DNA of 64,000 nucleotides from Microbacterium azadirachtae (GTDB taxonomy: Bacteria; Actinomycetota; Actinomycetes; Actinomycetales; Microbacteriaceae), in NCBI RefSeq assembly GCF_000956545.1, contig NZ_JYIT01000076.1, forward strand, positions 39,020 through 103,019, written 5' to 3'. A program made the position numbers and the translations under genes. This document shows positions 36,370 to 45,412 of this stretch, in pieces. Below the pieces are notes generated by a model that was given only the letters and a program-made list of their open reading frames with translations, was not told the origin of the DNA and made no database searches. Positions within the stretch are counted from its first letter, which is position 1, and the number at the start of each line of letters is the position of its first letter.

Positions 36370-36915
36370 TCAGCCCGCCGTGAGGTCGGCGAGCTTCCGC
36401 ACGGTGAGCAGGTTGCGCGCCGTGCCGGCGACGCCGAGCGCACGGTCCAGCACCGGCCGGGTCAGCTTCGTCGATTGCACCCCACCTGCGCCGTAATCGA
36501 TCCAGAGATCCACCCCGCGCAGCGCGATCCGCTCCTCCGGCTGCAGGCGCGGAGTGAGCGCCTCGATCGCGGTCGGCAACGGCTCCCCCTCGAGGAACAT
36601 CGCGTGCAGCATCTTTTCCTGCGCCGCGTCGGGGAAGGGGTTGTCGGCGAGCGCCCGCGCGAGGTCCGCATGCGTGCGCAGGATCACCGGAGTGTCCACC
36701 CCGAAAGTGTCGTGGATCAGGGCGCGCACCTGCGCGCAGGCGACCTTCGGATCCGCCGGGGCGTCGCAGATCACGTTGCCGCTCGCGATGTAGGTGGAGA
36801 CCTCGCCGAATCCCTCGCGCCCGGTCAGGGCCGTCCGCAGCTCCGCCATCGGCACCCGGTTGTTGCCGCCGACGTTGACGGCGCGCAGCAGCAGCACGCA
36901 GCGCTCTGCGCTCAT
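36370..36915 (-). CDS. DUF1697 family protein
   Basis: 181 residues. The N-terminus MSAERCVLLLRAVNVGGNNR then VPMAELRTALTGREGFGEVS and TYIASGNVICDAPADPKVAC is the DUF1697 signature. The fold is two ferredoxin-like domains; the biochemical role is not established. It overlaps pncA by 4 nt. Confidence 0.9.
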   Translation of the reverse strand: MSAERCVLLLRAVNVGGNNRVPMAELRTALTGREGFGEVSTYIASGNVICDAPADPKVACAQVRALIHDTFGVDTPVILRTHADLARALADNPFPDAAQEKMLHAMFLEGEPLPTAIEALTPRLQPEERIALRGVDLWIDYGAGGVQSTKLTRPVLDRALGVAGTARNLLTVRKLADLTAG

Positions 36916-37535
36916 GCGGCACCGTCCCCGTCCGGCGCGGTACCGCCTGCACCGGGCGCCGCGCCCTCGCCGACGAGCTCGGCACCCGCGTGCGCGAGCT
37001 CGGCGAGCGCCGCCGCGCTGGAGTCGGCCCCCACGCCGGCGACGAGATCGGTGAGGATCCGCACGTGCACGCCGTGCGCGATCGCATCCAGCGCCGACGC
37101 GCGGACGCAGTGATCCGTGGCGATGCCGACCACGTCGGCGGCCACGACGCCGTGGGCGGAGAGGATCGCGGCAGCGGTCTGCCCGTCCTCGGTCACGCCC
37201 TCGAACATCGAGTAGGCGGGACGCCCCTGTCCCTTGAACACGTGGTGCGTGACGGCGGCGGTCTCGAGCAGCGGATCGTAGGCGGCACCCTCGGTGCCGC
37301 TCACGCAGTGCACCGGCCAGGTGTCCACGAAGTCGGGCTCGGCCGCGAAATGCCCGCCGTTGTCCCCCGTGCCGTCATGCCAGTCACGCGACGCCACGAT
37401 GACGTCGTAGTCGGCGGCATGATCGCGCAGGAAGGCGCTGACGCCGCGAGCGACGGCATCCCCTCCCGAGACGGCGAGAGCGCCACCCTCGGTGAAGTCG
37501 TTCTGCACATCGACGATGAGAAGAGCTCTGGACAT
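36912..37535 (-). CDS. pncA: Nicotinamidase PncA, isochorismatase family
   Basis: 207 residues. Catalytic Asp in ALLIVDVQNDFTEGG, the metal region ASRDWHDGTGDNGGHF, and nucleophile Cys in VVGIATDHCVRASALDA. It deamidates nicotinamide to nicotinate in NAD salvage and would activate pyrazinamide. The tail (GEGAAPGAGGTAPDGDGAA) is low-complexity. The ATG at 37535 opens the family start ALLIVDVQ. It is coupled to the DUF1697 gene. Confidence 0.92.
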   Translation of the reverse strand: MSRALLIVDVQNDFTEGGALAVSGGDAVARGVSAFLRDHAADYDVIVASRDWHDGTGDNGGHFAAEPDFVDTWPVHCVSGTEGAAYDPLLETAAVTHHVFKGQGRPAYSMFEGVTEDGQTAAAILSAHGVVAADVVGIATDHCVRASALDAIAHGVHVRILTDLVAGVGADSSAAALAELAHAGAELVGEGAAPGAGGTAPDGDGAA

Positions 37536-37560
37536 GCTCCGAGCGTACGCCGCAACGACG

Positions 37561-37584
37561 AAGCCCCCTCCGAGGAGGGGGCTT
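37561..37584. terminator. Hairpin in the spacer before pncA
   Basis: Stem aagccccctc / gagggggctt with CGAG loop. It stands 26 nt upstream of the minus-strand pncA start and 75 nt before the plus-strand hypothetical gene. It may be the end of an older unit or a structured leader. Confidence 0.6.
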
Positions 37585-37658
37585 CTGATGGAGCCGCCCG
37601 CCCGACGAGGAAGCACCAACCTGTGAGCGCGCACAGGCGCGGGGCGTAACGTCCGGTT

Positions 37659-38177
37659 ATGAACGCACAAGTGAAGAACGCGGGGCTGAGCTCCGAACTG
37701 CTGGGTCTGAGATCGGTTCTGATCGGGTCGCTCCCTGCGACGCTGATGACGAACGACGCTCCGGACCGCTACACCGTGGAAGCGGTGTTCACGCGCAAGA
37801 CGGATCGCGACGAGGTCGCCGCGATCCAGGGCAATGAGACACGTGCCCGCCTGTCCGCGAAGGGATACTCGACCGTCGAGCTGCACGTCGCCGACCGTCG
37901 CCTGGAGATCGCGAACACCAACCTGGAAGAGCTCCGTGATGGGCTCGGGAGCGTCATCGCCGAGCTCCTGGCCGAGATCAGCGCCTCCCTGCAGGCCGAG
38001 CGCGAAGTCGCCGCCGATCGATTCCAGGACGCCTCCGATCGGGAGCAGGCGCGTGCGGCCGACGTCGCGGCGCTGGCCGAGTCGGTGACCTTCACCCGTC
38101 GTCCGGCTGCCGACGTCGTGGACGACGAGTCGCGCATCGAAGACTGGGTCGAAGAAGGCGGTGCCGTCCGCGCGTAG
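37659..38177 (+). CDS. Hypothetical protein with coiled-coil tendency
   Basis: 172 residues. A compact alpha/beta N-terminal half (VEAVFTRKTDRDEVAAIQGN) and a helical region (ELRDGLGSVIAELLAEISAS then QAEREVAADRFQDASDREQA) likely to form a coiled coil, with an acidic tail (DDESRIEDWVEEGG). No recognised domain, signal peptide or membrane span. It precedes the desaturase gene by 25 nt, so the two may be co-transcribed. Confidence 0.7.
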   Translation: MNAQVKNAGLSSELLGLRSVLIGSLPATLMTNDAPDRYTVEAVFTRKTDRDEVAAIQGNETRARLSAKGYSTVELHVADRRLEIANTNLEELRDGLGSVIAELLAEISASLQAEREVAADRFQDASDREQARAADVAALAESVTFTRRPAADVVDDESRIEDWVEEGGAVRA

Positions 38178-38202
38178 GGACGACACCTACGAAGAGGTCA
38201 TC

Positions 38203-39294
38203 ATGGATGACGTCCGCACCCGCCCCCGGGGCAATGCAGAACGCGCGACGAGCGCGTTCACCGGACTGGCGCAGGAGATCAGGACGCGCGGTCTGCTGCG
38301 TCGCCGTTACGGGTACTACTGGACGAAACTGGCCGTCGCACCCGTCTCGGTCGCCGGCTGCCTCGTCGCCTTCGTCTGGATCGGTGACAGTTGGTGGCAG
38401 CTTTTCACCGCGGCGGTGCTGGCGATCGTGTTCACGCAGATCGCCTTCCTCGGGCACGACGCGGCGCACCGGCAGATCTTCGTCTCGGGGCGGTGGAACG
38501 ACTGGATCAGCATCGTTCTCGGCGATCTGCTCGTCGGCATGAGTTACGGATGGTGGCAGCACAAGCACACACGCCATCACGCGAACCCGAACAAGCTGGG
38601 ATCCGACCCCGACATCGAGCTTCCCGTCATCGCCGTCTCCGCGGAAACGGCAGAAAAGCCCCACAGCCCACCGATCAACTGGCTCCGCGCACACCAGGGC
38701 GTGTTGTTCTTCCCGCTGCTGCTCCTCGAGGGGCTCTCTCTGCATGCGTCGAGCGTGCGCCGGGTCTTCGCGCGCGGGCGACTCGAGCGGCGCTGGGTCG
38801 AGATCGCCTTCCTCGCCATCAGGATGATCGGCTACGTGACGCTGGTGTTCATCGTGCTCTCACCGGGCATCGCCTTCGTCTTCCTCGGTGTCCAACTCGG
38901 CCTGTTCGGTTTCTACATGGGCATCGCGTTCGCACCGAACCACAAGGGGATGCCGATCGTGCCCCGGGACATGACCCTGGACTTTCTGCGCCGTCAGGTG
39001 TTGATGAGCCGGAACATCCGGGGCAGTCGACTCCTCGACATAGCGATGGGCGGGCTCAATTACCAGATCGAGCATCACCTGTTCCCCTCGATGCCGCGCC
39101 CGCACCTGCGTCGAGCCGCCCCGATCGTCGCCGAGTACTGCCGAGAACACGGCGTGACCTACACCCAGGTCCACCTGCTCACCTCGTACGCGATCGTGAT
39201 CCGCTACATCAACCGCGTCGGCCTCGGCGAACGAGACGTCTTCACCTGCCCTCTCATCGAACAACGCAACCACCTCGGAGCGGCGGACGTGTGA
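38203..39294 (+). CDS. Membrane fatty acid desaturase
   Basis: 363 residues, an acyl-lipid or acyl-CoA desaturase. Three histidine boxes bind the di-iron centre: GHDAAHRQ, HKHTRHH and NYQIEHHLFP. Four or more membrane spans are evident (VAPVSVAGCLVAFVWIG, LFTAAVLAIVFTQIAF). The ATG at 38203 follows AGAGG by 6 nt. Close relatives introduce delta-5/delta-6/delta-9 double bonds; the position here is unknown. Adjusting membrane fluidity in the cold is a typical role. Confidence 0.93.
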   Translation: MDDVRTRPRGNAERATSAFTGLAQEIRTRGLLRRRYGYYWTKLAVAPVSVAGCLVAFVWIGDSWWQLFTAAVLAIVFTQIAFLGHDAAHRQIFVSGRWNDWISIVLGDLLVGMSYGWWQHKHTRHHANPNKLGSDPDIELPVIAVSAETAEKPHSPPINWLRAHQGVLFFPLLLLEGLSLHASSVRRVFARGRLERRWVEIAFLAIRMIGYVTLVFIVLSPGIAFVFLGVQLGLFGFYMGIAFAPNHKGMPIVPRDMTLDFLRRQVLMSRNIRGSRLLDIAMGGLNYQIEHHLFPSMPRPHLRRAAPIVAEYCREHGVTYTQVHLLTSYAIVIRYINRVGLGERDVFTCPLIEQRNHLGAADV

Positions 39295-39710
39295 CCAATC
39301 TGCCGATACGCCTGCGCTTGCGTCTGTGCGCGTGTACTGTGCGACTAAGGGCCGCACTGGGAAACCGGGGGTTATGTTCGGTTGAGCGGCTCTGGTTGAC
39401 GGGAACTCTCGCCCCGCTGCTGCGAAAGCCGGCCTGGGCGGGGTTCCTGTCCCCACCCCGAGGGGCCGCCCCGAAGGACGAGAGGCCATCGTTCGGTTCC
39501 CTGTCCGGAACGATGACCTCCCTGCTGTACCTCCAGCACGCAGCTCTCCCCAGTCCTGCGCCGATAGACCCTACCGGACCAGCGCGAGGTGTCCGCGCCG
39601 GTCGGGCCGTGAATACCCGGGTCCTGGCGGTTACGGTCGGAAGGCGGCCACTGCCGCCTTCCGACCGCAACCCCCTATCGCTGATCGGCGGCGACGCCTA
39701 GCCTCACGCA
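39295..39710. other. 416-nt non-coding stretch with a strong hairpin
   Basis: No coding frame is convincing on either strand; a long minus-strand frame is rich in Arg/Pro/Gly and has no ribosome site. TTGCGT near 39311 and TACTGT downstream could be a plus-strand promoter. Several stems are visible: tcgttc/gaacga around 39489-39513 and gggg-cccc pairs near 39430-39470. The 3' end holds a 13-bp hairpin, 39635-39647 with 39654-39666. It may encode a structured RNA or simply be the desaturase trailer. Confidence 0.4.
39635..39666 (+). terminator. Hairpin before the DUF7882-like pair
   Basis: Perfect 13-bp stem ggtcggaaggcgg / ccgccttccgacc with a 6-nt loop; no T-tract. Located 45 nt before the next start codon. 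Confidence 0.6.
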
Positions 39711-40010
39711 ATGGGTACTCTCACGTACGGGCTCGAGGATCGCCGCGTCGAGATCGAGGATGTGACGCTCGCTCACCTCATGGTCGCCATCGTCGCCACG
39801 CTTACGAGCGACGACAGCGTTCTGCTCTGGGTGCACCCGGACCGACTGGACGGCGCCGACCGCGTCCAGCTGCTGCCTTCCACGCCGATGCGATTCAGCT
39901 TCGATGGGCCCGAACCGCATTCCCTGGATCCCCGCACCGTCGCGAAACTGGCCGTCCGGCTCGCCGACCCCGCAGGGTTTACGATCCCCGAGCATTCCAC
40001 GCCACGCTGA
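39711..40010 (+). CDS. DUF7882-like small protein, copy 1
   Basis: 99 residues, beginning MGTLTYGLEDRRVEIED, then LAHLMVAIVATLTSDDSVLL and WVHPDRLDG. The pattern MG(T/I)L.YG, a helix LAHLxVxI, and a tryptophan-strand is that of the actinobacterial family DUF7882, sometimes mislabelled ATP-dependent DNA ligase. No activity is known. Copy 2 follows 69 nt later, a tandem duplication. Confidence 0.75.
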   Translation: MGTLTYGLEDRRVEIEDVTLAHLMVAIVATLTSDDSVLLWVHPDRLDGADRVQLLPSTPMRFSFDGPEPHSLDPRTVAKLAVRLADPAGFTIPEHSTPR

Positions 40011-40079
40011 CCAGTGCACACGAGGGCGGCCACCACAAGCCCGCTCGCAGGCACGGCACGGCGGTCTACTGTCGGGCGT

Positions 40080-40409
40080 ATGGGAATCCTCTACTACGGG
40101 AGCGCCGAGCACCCCGTCGAGATCGACGACACCGCCCTCGCCCACCTCAAGGTCGTCATCGCAACGAAGCTCCGCCGCAACGAGAGCTTCACCCTCTCCT
40201 GGAAACACGACGACGGCGAACCCGTCGGCCGATCCACGATCTGGCTGCACCCCTCGATTCCGCTGCGCTTCGAGTTCAACGAGCCCGACCCGCCTGAGCT
40301 TGACCCGGCACGGATCCAGGCGTATGCGGAATCCGCGAACACCTCCGGAGGCATCCTCATCCCCGAAGACCATATCCGCGGATCCCGCGGCACCTCGACC
40401 GCGCCGTAG
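40080..40409 (+). CDS. DUF7882-like small protein, copy 2
   Basis: 109 residues, beginning MGILYYGSAEHPVEIDD with LAHLKVVIATKLRRNESFTL and WLHPSIPLRFEFNEPDP, paralogous to the preceding gene. The more basic helix (KVVIATKLRRNE) is closer to the family consensus than copy 1. The start ATG at 40080 aligns with copy 1; a 22-codon longer form is unlikely. It ends 230 nt before the K+ channel gene, a gap with nothing recognised. Confidence 0.75.
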   Translation: MGILYYGSAEHPVEIDDTALAHLKVVIATKLRRNESFTLSWKHDDGEPVGRSTIWLHPSIPLRFEFNEPDPPELDPARIQAYAESANTSGGILIPEDHIRGSRGTSTAP

Positions 40410-40639
40410 GCTGCCGTCGTCCTGGGCCGTCACCAAACGTCACCCGCCGCGAAACATACCCCACTCCATCGTGCTGGTCTCCGGAGATGAGATGTCGCCG
40501 CTTGGTCCCCATGGCTGGGCGACGACCTCTCTGGTACCTCCTGCGGCAGCCTCCGAGGGCTACCGCTCGCCAGGGGTGGACGCTACTCGCATGGCCGCGC
40601 TCATGCACCGCTAAAAAACGTAAATCGCGTTGCGGCCCG

Positions 40640-41332
40640 TCAAAGATCGGTGCCAGAGGCGACGCTGGAGGCGTGTTCTGGGATGGACGCGTTTCCTCGT
40701 GCGGAGATCATGCTGGCGATCGTGACGATCAGGAACAGTTGGCCGGTGATCGCCTCAGTGATCGCGACGCTCTCGAGGACGGGGCCGACGGGGACCACGT
40801 TCCCGTACCCCACGGTGGTGAGGGTGGTGAAGGAGAAGAACAGTTGCCCGCGGAAGGAGTCGCCGTGAGGGCCGTCGAGGACAGCGGCCGGTGAGAGCTG
40901 GGCCGCCAGGTTGTAGACGAAGGTGAAGAGCATCCCCACGAGGACGTAGGCCGAGACGGCGGCGATCAGGTTCTGCACGCCGGGGCGCCTCAGCCGCATG
41001 CGGTGAGCAATGATCGCGGAGGCGGCGAGCACGCAAGCGAACGCCGACGCGATCGCCAGCACGAGGTCGACCACGCGCCCGCGCGTTCCGGCGATCTCGA
41101 CGGCGACGACGGCGAGGACGGCCACAGCGAGGAGTACCCAGCTTGCGCGCTGCAGCCCAAGCTCCGCATCGGCGACCCAGAGCACCACGACGAGCGTTAC
41201 GAGCTGCGCGAGGAAGGCGATGGCGCTGGGGTCCGCCCCCTCCTGCGCGGCGCAGAGTACATAGGAGAGGGCGATCAGGGCGAAGACCAGCCAATATCCG
41301 GCGTGCCGAAGAGCCGTCGTCAAGCGCTTCAT
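40640..41332 (-). CDS. Potassium channel family protein
   Basis: 230 residues. Five or six hydrophobic helices; the selectivity filter is TTLTTVGYGNVVPVG preceded by the pore helix QLFFSFTT. There is no RCK or cyclic-nucleotide domain, so it is a small ungated or simply gated channel. It shares a 4-nt overlap with the upstream TerC gene, suggesting co-expression. Confidence 0.92.
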   Translation of the reverse strand: MKRLTTALRHAGYWLVFALIALSYVLCAAQEGADPSAIAFLAQLVTLVVVLWVADAELGLQRASWVLLAVAVLAVVAVEIAGTRGRVVDLVLAIASAFACVLAASAIIAHRMRLRRPGVQNLIAAVSAYVLVGMLFTFVYNLAAQLSPAAVLDGPHGDSFRGQLFFSFTTLTTVGYGNVVPVGPVLESVAITEAITGQLFLIVTIASMISARGNASIPEHASSVASGTDL

Positions 41333-42087
41333 CGCACGGACGCCTCCTCCCGCGTGCGTAGGTTTTCGCGCTTCGCCTTGCGGGAGGAGGCGATCAGGTT
41401 CAGCGCTTCCACGAGGATCGCGAAGGCCATGGGCGCGTAGATCAGGGCCTTGTCGATGTGGGCGCCGAATCCTTCGGCGATGAGGAAGACACCGATGAGC
41501 AGGAGGAAGGACAGCGCGAGCATCTTCACGGTCGGATGCCGGTTGACGAACGTGAAGACGAACCGGGATGCGAACAGCATGACCAGGAACGAGAGCACCA
41601 CCACCGTGACGATGACGATGACGTTCTCGGTCATGCCGACCGCGGTGATGACCGAGTCGAGGGAGAAGACGATGTCGAGAGCGAGGATCTGCACGAGCAC
41701 GGAGCGGAACGTGATCCGCTTCATCGACACATCGTGCTCCTCATCCGCTCCTTCGAGCTTGTGGTGGATCTCAGTGACGGCCTTGTAGACGAGGAAGAGG
41801 CCACCGGCGATCAGGATGAAGTCCTTGACGGAGAATCCCATCCCGAACAGCACGACGACGTCTTCCTTCAGCGTGATGATCCATCCCGCGAAGAACACGA
41901 GCACGACGCGGATGACCATCGCCAGCGTGAGGCCAAGGCTGCGCGCCCTCGCCTGCTGCTCCTGGGGGAGCTTGGAGGCCAGGATCGAGATGAAGATCAC
42001 GTTGTCGACGCCGAGAACGACCTCGAGCACGAAGAGTGACAGGAACACCGCGACGATATCGGGGGTGAACGGGAGAGCGAATTCCAC
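41329..42087 (-). CDS. TerC family membrane protein
   Basis: 252 residues, seven to eight spans. Start EFALPFTPDIVAVFLSLF and the diagnostic LEVVLGVDNVIFISILASK and LALDIVFSLDSVITAVGM carry the two acidic motifs (GVDN, SLDS) typical of TerC/Alx proteins, thought to export Mn2+ or other metals. Starts with GTG at 42087. It is co-transcribed with the K+ channel. The upstream 278 nt has a small hairpin (42121-42128 with 42145-42152); a yybP-ykoY Mn riboswitch was looked for and not recognised. Confidence 0.92.
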   Translation of the reverse strand: MEFALPFTPDIVAVFLSLFVLEVVLGVDNVIFISILASKLPQEQQARARSLGLTLAMVIRVVLVFFAGWIITLKEDVVVLFGMGFSVKDFILIAGGLFLVYKAVTEIHHKLEGADEEHDVSMKRITFRSVLVQILALDIVFSLDSVITAVGMTENVIVIVTVVVLSFLVMLFASRFVFTFVNRHPTVKMLALSFLLLIGVFLIAEGFGAHIDKALIYAPMAFAILVEALNLIASSRKAKRENLRTREEASVR

Positions 42088-42320
42088 GCGTTCATGCTAG
42101 ACGAGCTCAACAAAGCAAACTCGCCCCCGCCATCCAAAGAGACCGGGGGCGAACGACCACGCTACGCCAGAGGCCCCGCGAATGAGCTCGTACAGCCCTC
42201 CGTCGCCGTGATTCCGCTTCTTTGGCATCGCAACCGCTCCCTCCACTCAGGGTGCACGCATAGTTGCACACATGTGACTGCAGGAGCGTGTTTGCCGTTG
42301 CTGCCTTCCTCTAACGGTGA

Positions 42321-42361
42321 AACCCTCGGTTTTCCGCTTGATTCGCGGGAAACCGAGGGTT
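42321..42361 (-). terminator. Terminator after tRNA-Thr
   Basis: 17-bp stem (42321-42337 with 42345-42361, one T-G wobble), 7-nt loop. It directly follows the 3' end of tRNA-Thr on the minus strand. Confidence 0.8.
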
Positions 42362-42365
42362 CCGA

Positions 42366-42441
42366 TGGAGCCGCCCAAGGGAATCGAACCCTTGACCTTT
42401 TCATTACGAGTGAAATGCTCTGCCGACTGAGCTAGGGCGGC
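42366..42441 (-). tRNA. tRNA-Thr(CGU)
   Basis: 76 nt including an encoded CCA. Acceptor GCCGCCC pairs GGGCGGC, D arm GCTC...GAGC, anticodon loop with CGT between ACT and AAT, T arm GGTTCGATTCC. Intact cloverleaf without an intron, in contrast with the tRNA-Lys of this window. Confidence 0.96.
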
Positions 42442-42564
42442 GCACACCCGGAGGTGCGCATGCGGTGAACCGCACGATCAACGATCTTACCCTGTCCGCG
42501 AGGGTGCTGCGAACCACGCGCACCCCGGGCGCGGCACGGCCCGTCGTCCGTGCCGCAGCGTGCC

Positions 42565-44148
42565 CTATTCGCAGCGGATGCCCGCCTTGGCCGGCACGGT
42601 CCCGTCGACGAAGTAGGCGTCCACGGCGTCGTCCACGCAGCTGTTGCCCTTGTTGTAGCCGGTGTGGCCCTCGCCGACGCGCGTGATCAGCACCCCGCCC
42701 TCGAGCTGCTTCGCGAGCGACTCGGCCCATGCGTACGGCGTGGCGGGATCGTTGGTGGTGCCGATCACGAGGATCGGGCCGGATCCCGCCGCGGTGATCT
42801 CGCCCCGGGTGCCGGTCGGCGGGAACGGCCACTGCTCGCAGGGATCGGGACCGTCCCAGTAGGGCGCGATCGTGGGGGCCTCCGCCTTGATCTTCGCGTC
42901 GGACGCCGCCTTGGCCGCGGGATCGTTCTCGAGCGGGTAGTCCATGCAGTTGTAGGCGCGGAACGCCTCCGTGGAGTTGTCGGTGTACTTGCCGTTCTCG
43001 CGGCTGTTGTAGAAGTCCGCGAGCTGGAAGGCGACGGAGGGATCGCCCTTGAGCACGGCGGTGAGCGACTGGGTCAGGTACGACCAGCTGTCCTGCGAGT
43101 ACAGGGCGGAGACGATCGACGTCATCAGCGTGTCCGCGCCCAGCATGCGCCCGTCGGCGTTCTTCTGCGGCGATCGATCGACGCTCGCGAGCAGCGCGCC
43201 GAGGTCGCCCATCGCCTCGTCCACGGTGCCCTGGAAGGGGCACTTCTTGTCTTTGAGGCAGGAGGCCATGTAGGCCCGCAGCGCGGACTCGAACCCGATC
43301 GCCTGCGTCGTGCTGACGTCGAGGTTCGAGACGGCGGGGTCGAGCGCGCCGTCGAGCACGAGGTGGCCCACACGATCGGGATAGAGCTGCGCGTAGGTGG
43401 CGCCGAGGAAGGTGCCGTACGAGTAGCCGAGGTAGTTCAGCTTCTTGTCGCCCAGAACCCCGCGCAGCAGATCCATGTCGCGCGCCGAGTTCACGGTCGT
43501 GATGTACGGCAGGATCCCCTTGCTGTTCTTCGCGCAGGCGTCGGCGAAGTCCTTGTTGGCCGACTTCTGGGCCGCGGTCCACTCGTCGCTGCCGCGCGCA
43601 CCCGGACGGATCGAGTACAGGTAGTCGTCCATCTGGGTCGCGTCGAGGCACTTCACGGCCGTCGAGGATCCGACGCCGCGCGGGTCGAAGCCGATGACGT
43701 CGTAGTTCTTGACGAGGGTGGGGCTCACCGCGAAGCTCAGGCTCGACTTGATCAGCTGGAGGCCGCTCGCCCCCGGTCCGCCGGGGTTGGTCAGCAGCGA
43801 GCCCTTGGACGTGCCGGTGGCGCGGTGGCGCACGACCGCGAGATCGAGCGAGCCGGCGCCCGGGTTCTCCCAGTCGAGCGGCGCCTTCACGGTCGTGCAG
43901 TCCATGCCGCCGCCGCAGCCCGACCAGGTGAGCTTCTGTCCGTAGAACGGCTGCAGGTCGGCGGCGATCCCGGAGGTGTCGGGCGTCGCCGTCGGACCCG
44001 CCGACGAGGATCCGGCGGGGATCATCGAGTACAGACAGCCGCTGAGCGCCAGCGCGGCGACCACGAGGCCCGCCGTCACGGCACCCAGGCGACGCAGACG
44101 CGCCCCGGCATGGTGGCGACGCAGCGGCGAGGGGGCAGGCGTGTTCAT
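42565..44148 (-). CDS. Secreted alpha/beta hydrolase lipoprotein (TAP-like)
   Basis: 527 residues. A basic N-terminus and hydrophobic stretch end in the lipobox ALALSGCLYS. The oxyanion loop is LLTNPGGPGASGLQL, the nucleophile serine lies in YLGYSYGTFLGATYA, and acid and His follow (VIGTTNDPATPYAWAE; TRVGEGHTGYNKGNSC). It belongs to the Streptomyces SlpD/E-type tripeptidyl aminopeptidases with a TAP-like C domain. It overlaps holB by 4 nt. Substrate peptides or esters outside the cell are inferred. Confidence 0.92.
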   Translation of the reverse strand: MNTPAPSPLRRHHAGARLRRLGAVTAGLVVAALALSGCLYSMIPAGSSSAGPTATPDTSGIAADLQPFYGQKLTWSGCGGGMDCTTVKAPLDWENPGAGSLDLAVVRHRATGTSKGSLLTNPGGPGASGLQLIKSSLSFAVSPTLVKNYDVIGFDPRGVGSSTAVKCLDATQMDDYLYSIRPGARGSDEWTAAQKSANKDFADACAKNSKGILPYITTVNSARDMDLLRGVLGDKKLNYLGYSYGTFLGATYAQLYPDRVGHLVLDGALDPAVSNLDVSTTQAIGFESALRAYMASCLKDKKCPFQGTVDEAMGDLGALLASVDRSPQKNADGRMLGADTLMTSIVSALYSQDSWSYLTQSLTAVLKGDPSVAFQLADFYNSRENGKYTDNSTEAFRAYNCMDYPLENDPAAKAASDAKIKAEAPTIAPYWDGPDPCEQWPFPPTGTRGEITAAGSGPILVIGTTNDPATPYAWAESLAKQLEGGVLITRVGEGHTGYNKGNSCVDDAVDAYFVDGTVPAKAGIRCE

Positions 44149-45302
44149 GGTCTCCTCCCGCTCGTGACGGTCACGAGCAAGCTCTCGAGGGCGAGCGCGG
44201 GGGCGACGTTGCGCTCCAGCGACTCCCGGGTCTCGGCGAGGTGGTCGAGCACGACGAGGGTGCGCGCAGGCTCCCAGGCGGCCGCGATCGCCGCGAGCTC
44301 CGCGGCGAGCTCACGGTTGATGAGGCCGTCGTCACGACCGAACTGCAGCATGACCACATCGCGGAACAGCGACTGCAGATCGGTGAGCACGCGGTCGAGG
44401 CCGTCGCGCACGCTGCGCTTGGCCCGCTGCTTCTGCTCCTCCTCGAGCGCGTTGATCTGCGAGCGCACGGCCGGGGGCACAGCCTGCCCTTCCGCGATGC
44501 CCACGGTGTGCAGCAGGGAGCGCCGCTCGGCCTCGTCGCGCTCGGCCGTGAGGGCCTTCGCATCGTCGGTGGCGGCCAGCACGATCTGTCCCGCCACCTC
44601 GACGGCATCGCTGACCCCGCGAGCGGCGAGCACGGCGCGCAGGGTCTGCTCCCGGCGCGAACGCGCGGCCTCGTCGGTCGCGAGCCGCTGCGCCATGCCG
44701 ATGTGGCGCTGCGCGTGCCGCGCCGCCTGCTCGGCGACCGCGGGATCGGCACCGGTGCGGCGCACGATGAGCTCCGCGACCGACGCGACATCGGGTTCGC
44801 GCAGCCGCAGCGATCGCACCCGGGAGCGGATCGTCGGCAGCAGATCGGCCTCGCTCGGGGCGCACAGGATCCAGACCGTCTGCTCCGGCGGCTCCTCGAG
44901 TGCCTTCAGCAGCACGTTCGAGGTGCGCTCGGTCATCCGATCGGCGTCCTCGACGACGATCACGCGGTAGCGACCGCTGGAGGGGCCGAAGTAGGAGCGC
45001 TCGACGAGGGCCCTGGCCTCGGCGATCGAGATGATCACCTTCTCGGTGCGCAGCACCGTCACGTCGGGATGAGTGCCGGCGAGCACCTGATGCATGGTCT
45101 GCTCGTCGTCGGGGCCGGAGGCGATCAGCGACGCCGCGAACGCCGTCGCCAGCGTCGACCTGCCGGATCCGGGAGGACCGGTGATCAGCCAGGCGTGCGA
45201 CATCGCCGCGGGATTCTCGACCGCGGTGCGCAGCGTCTCGACGGCGGCGTCCTGCCCCCACACGTCGGTCCACGGGAACGGCGCGAGAGCGGTGGCGGGC
45301 AT
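44145..45302 (-). CDS. holB: DNA polymerase III delta-prime subunit
   Basis: 385 residues of the clamp-loader AAA+ family. N-terminal PFPWTDVWGQDAAVETLRTA, the degenerate P-loop TGPPGSGRSTLATAF (Arg in place of the usual Lys, fitting delta-prime, which does not need ATP), VVEDADRMTERTSNVLLKAL as the Walker B/sensor region with EEPPEQTVWILC, and IRSRVRSLRLREPD. It loads the beta clamp with DnaX. The ATG at 45302 is taken from the family start. It lies 110 nt after tmk and couples to the hydrolase gene. Confidence 0.94.
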   Translation of the reverse strand: MPATALAPFPWTDVWGQDAAVETLRTAVENPAAMSHAWLITGPPGSGRSTLATAFAASLIASGPDDEQTMHQVLAGTHPDVTVLRTEKVIISIAEARALVERSYFGPSSGRYRVIVVEDADRMTERTSNVLLKALEEPPEQTVWILCAPSEADLLPTIRSRVRSLRLREPDVASVAELIVRRTGADPAVAEQAARHAQRHIGMAQRLATDEAARSRREQTLRAVLAARGVSDAVEVAGQIVLAATDDAKALTAERDEAERRSLLHTVGIAEGQAVPPAVRSQINALEEEQKQRAKRSVRDGLDRVLTDLQSLFRDVVMLQFGRDDGLINRELAAELAAIAAAWEPARTLVVLDHLAETRESLERNVAPALALESLLVTVTSGRRP

Positions 45303-45412
45303 GCGCTCAAGCCTAACCGGGAGCAGCGACAAGGACAGCGCGTCCACGTCGATCCGGGCTCTCACCTCCTCGGCGATCACCCCGCACCGCGGGCCGCACC
45401 GACGGATCGAGG

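Noticed and set aside
40410..40639. Possible small genes before the K+ channel
   Set aside because: Short frames only, with no start signal, and none resembles its neighbours in codon use.
42088..42365. yybP-ykoY manganese riboswitch before the TerC gene
   Set aside because: The conserved loops of that riboswitch could not be found; only a simple 8-bp stem is present.
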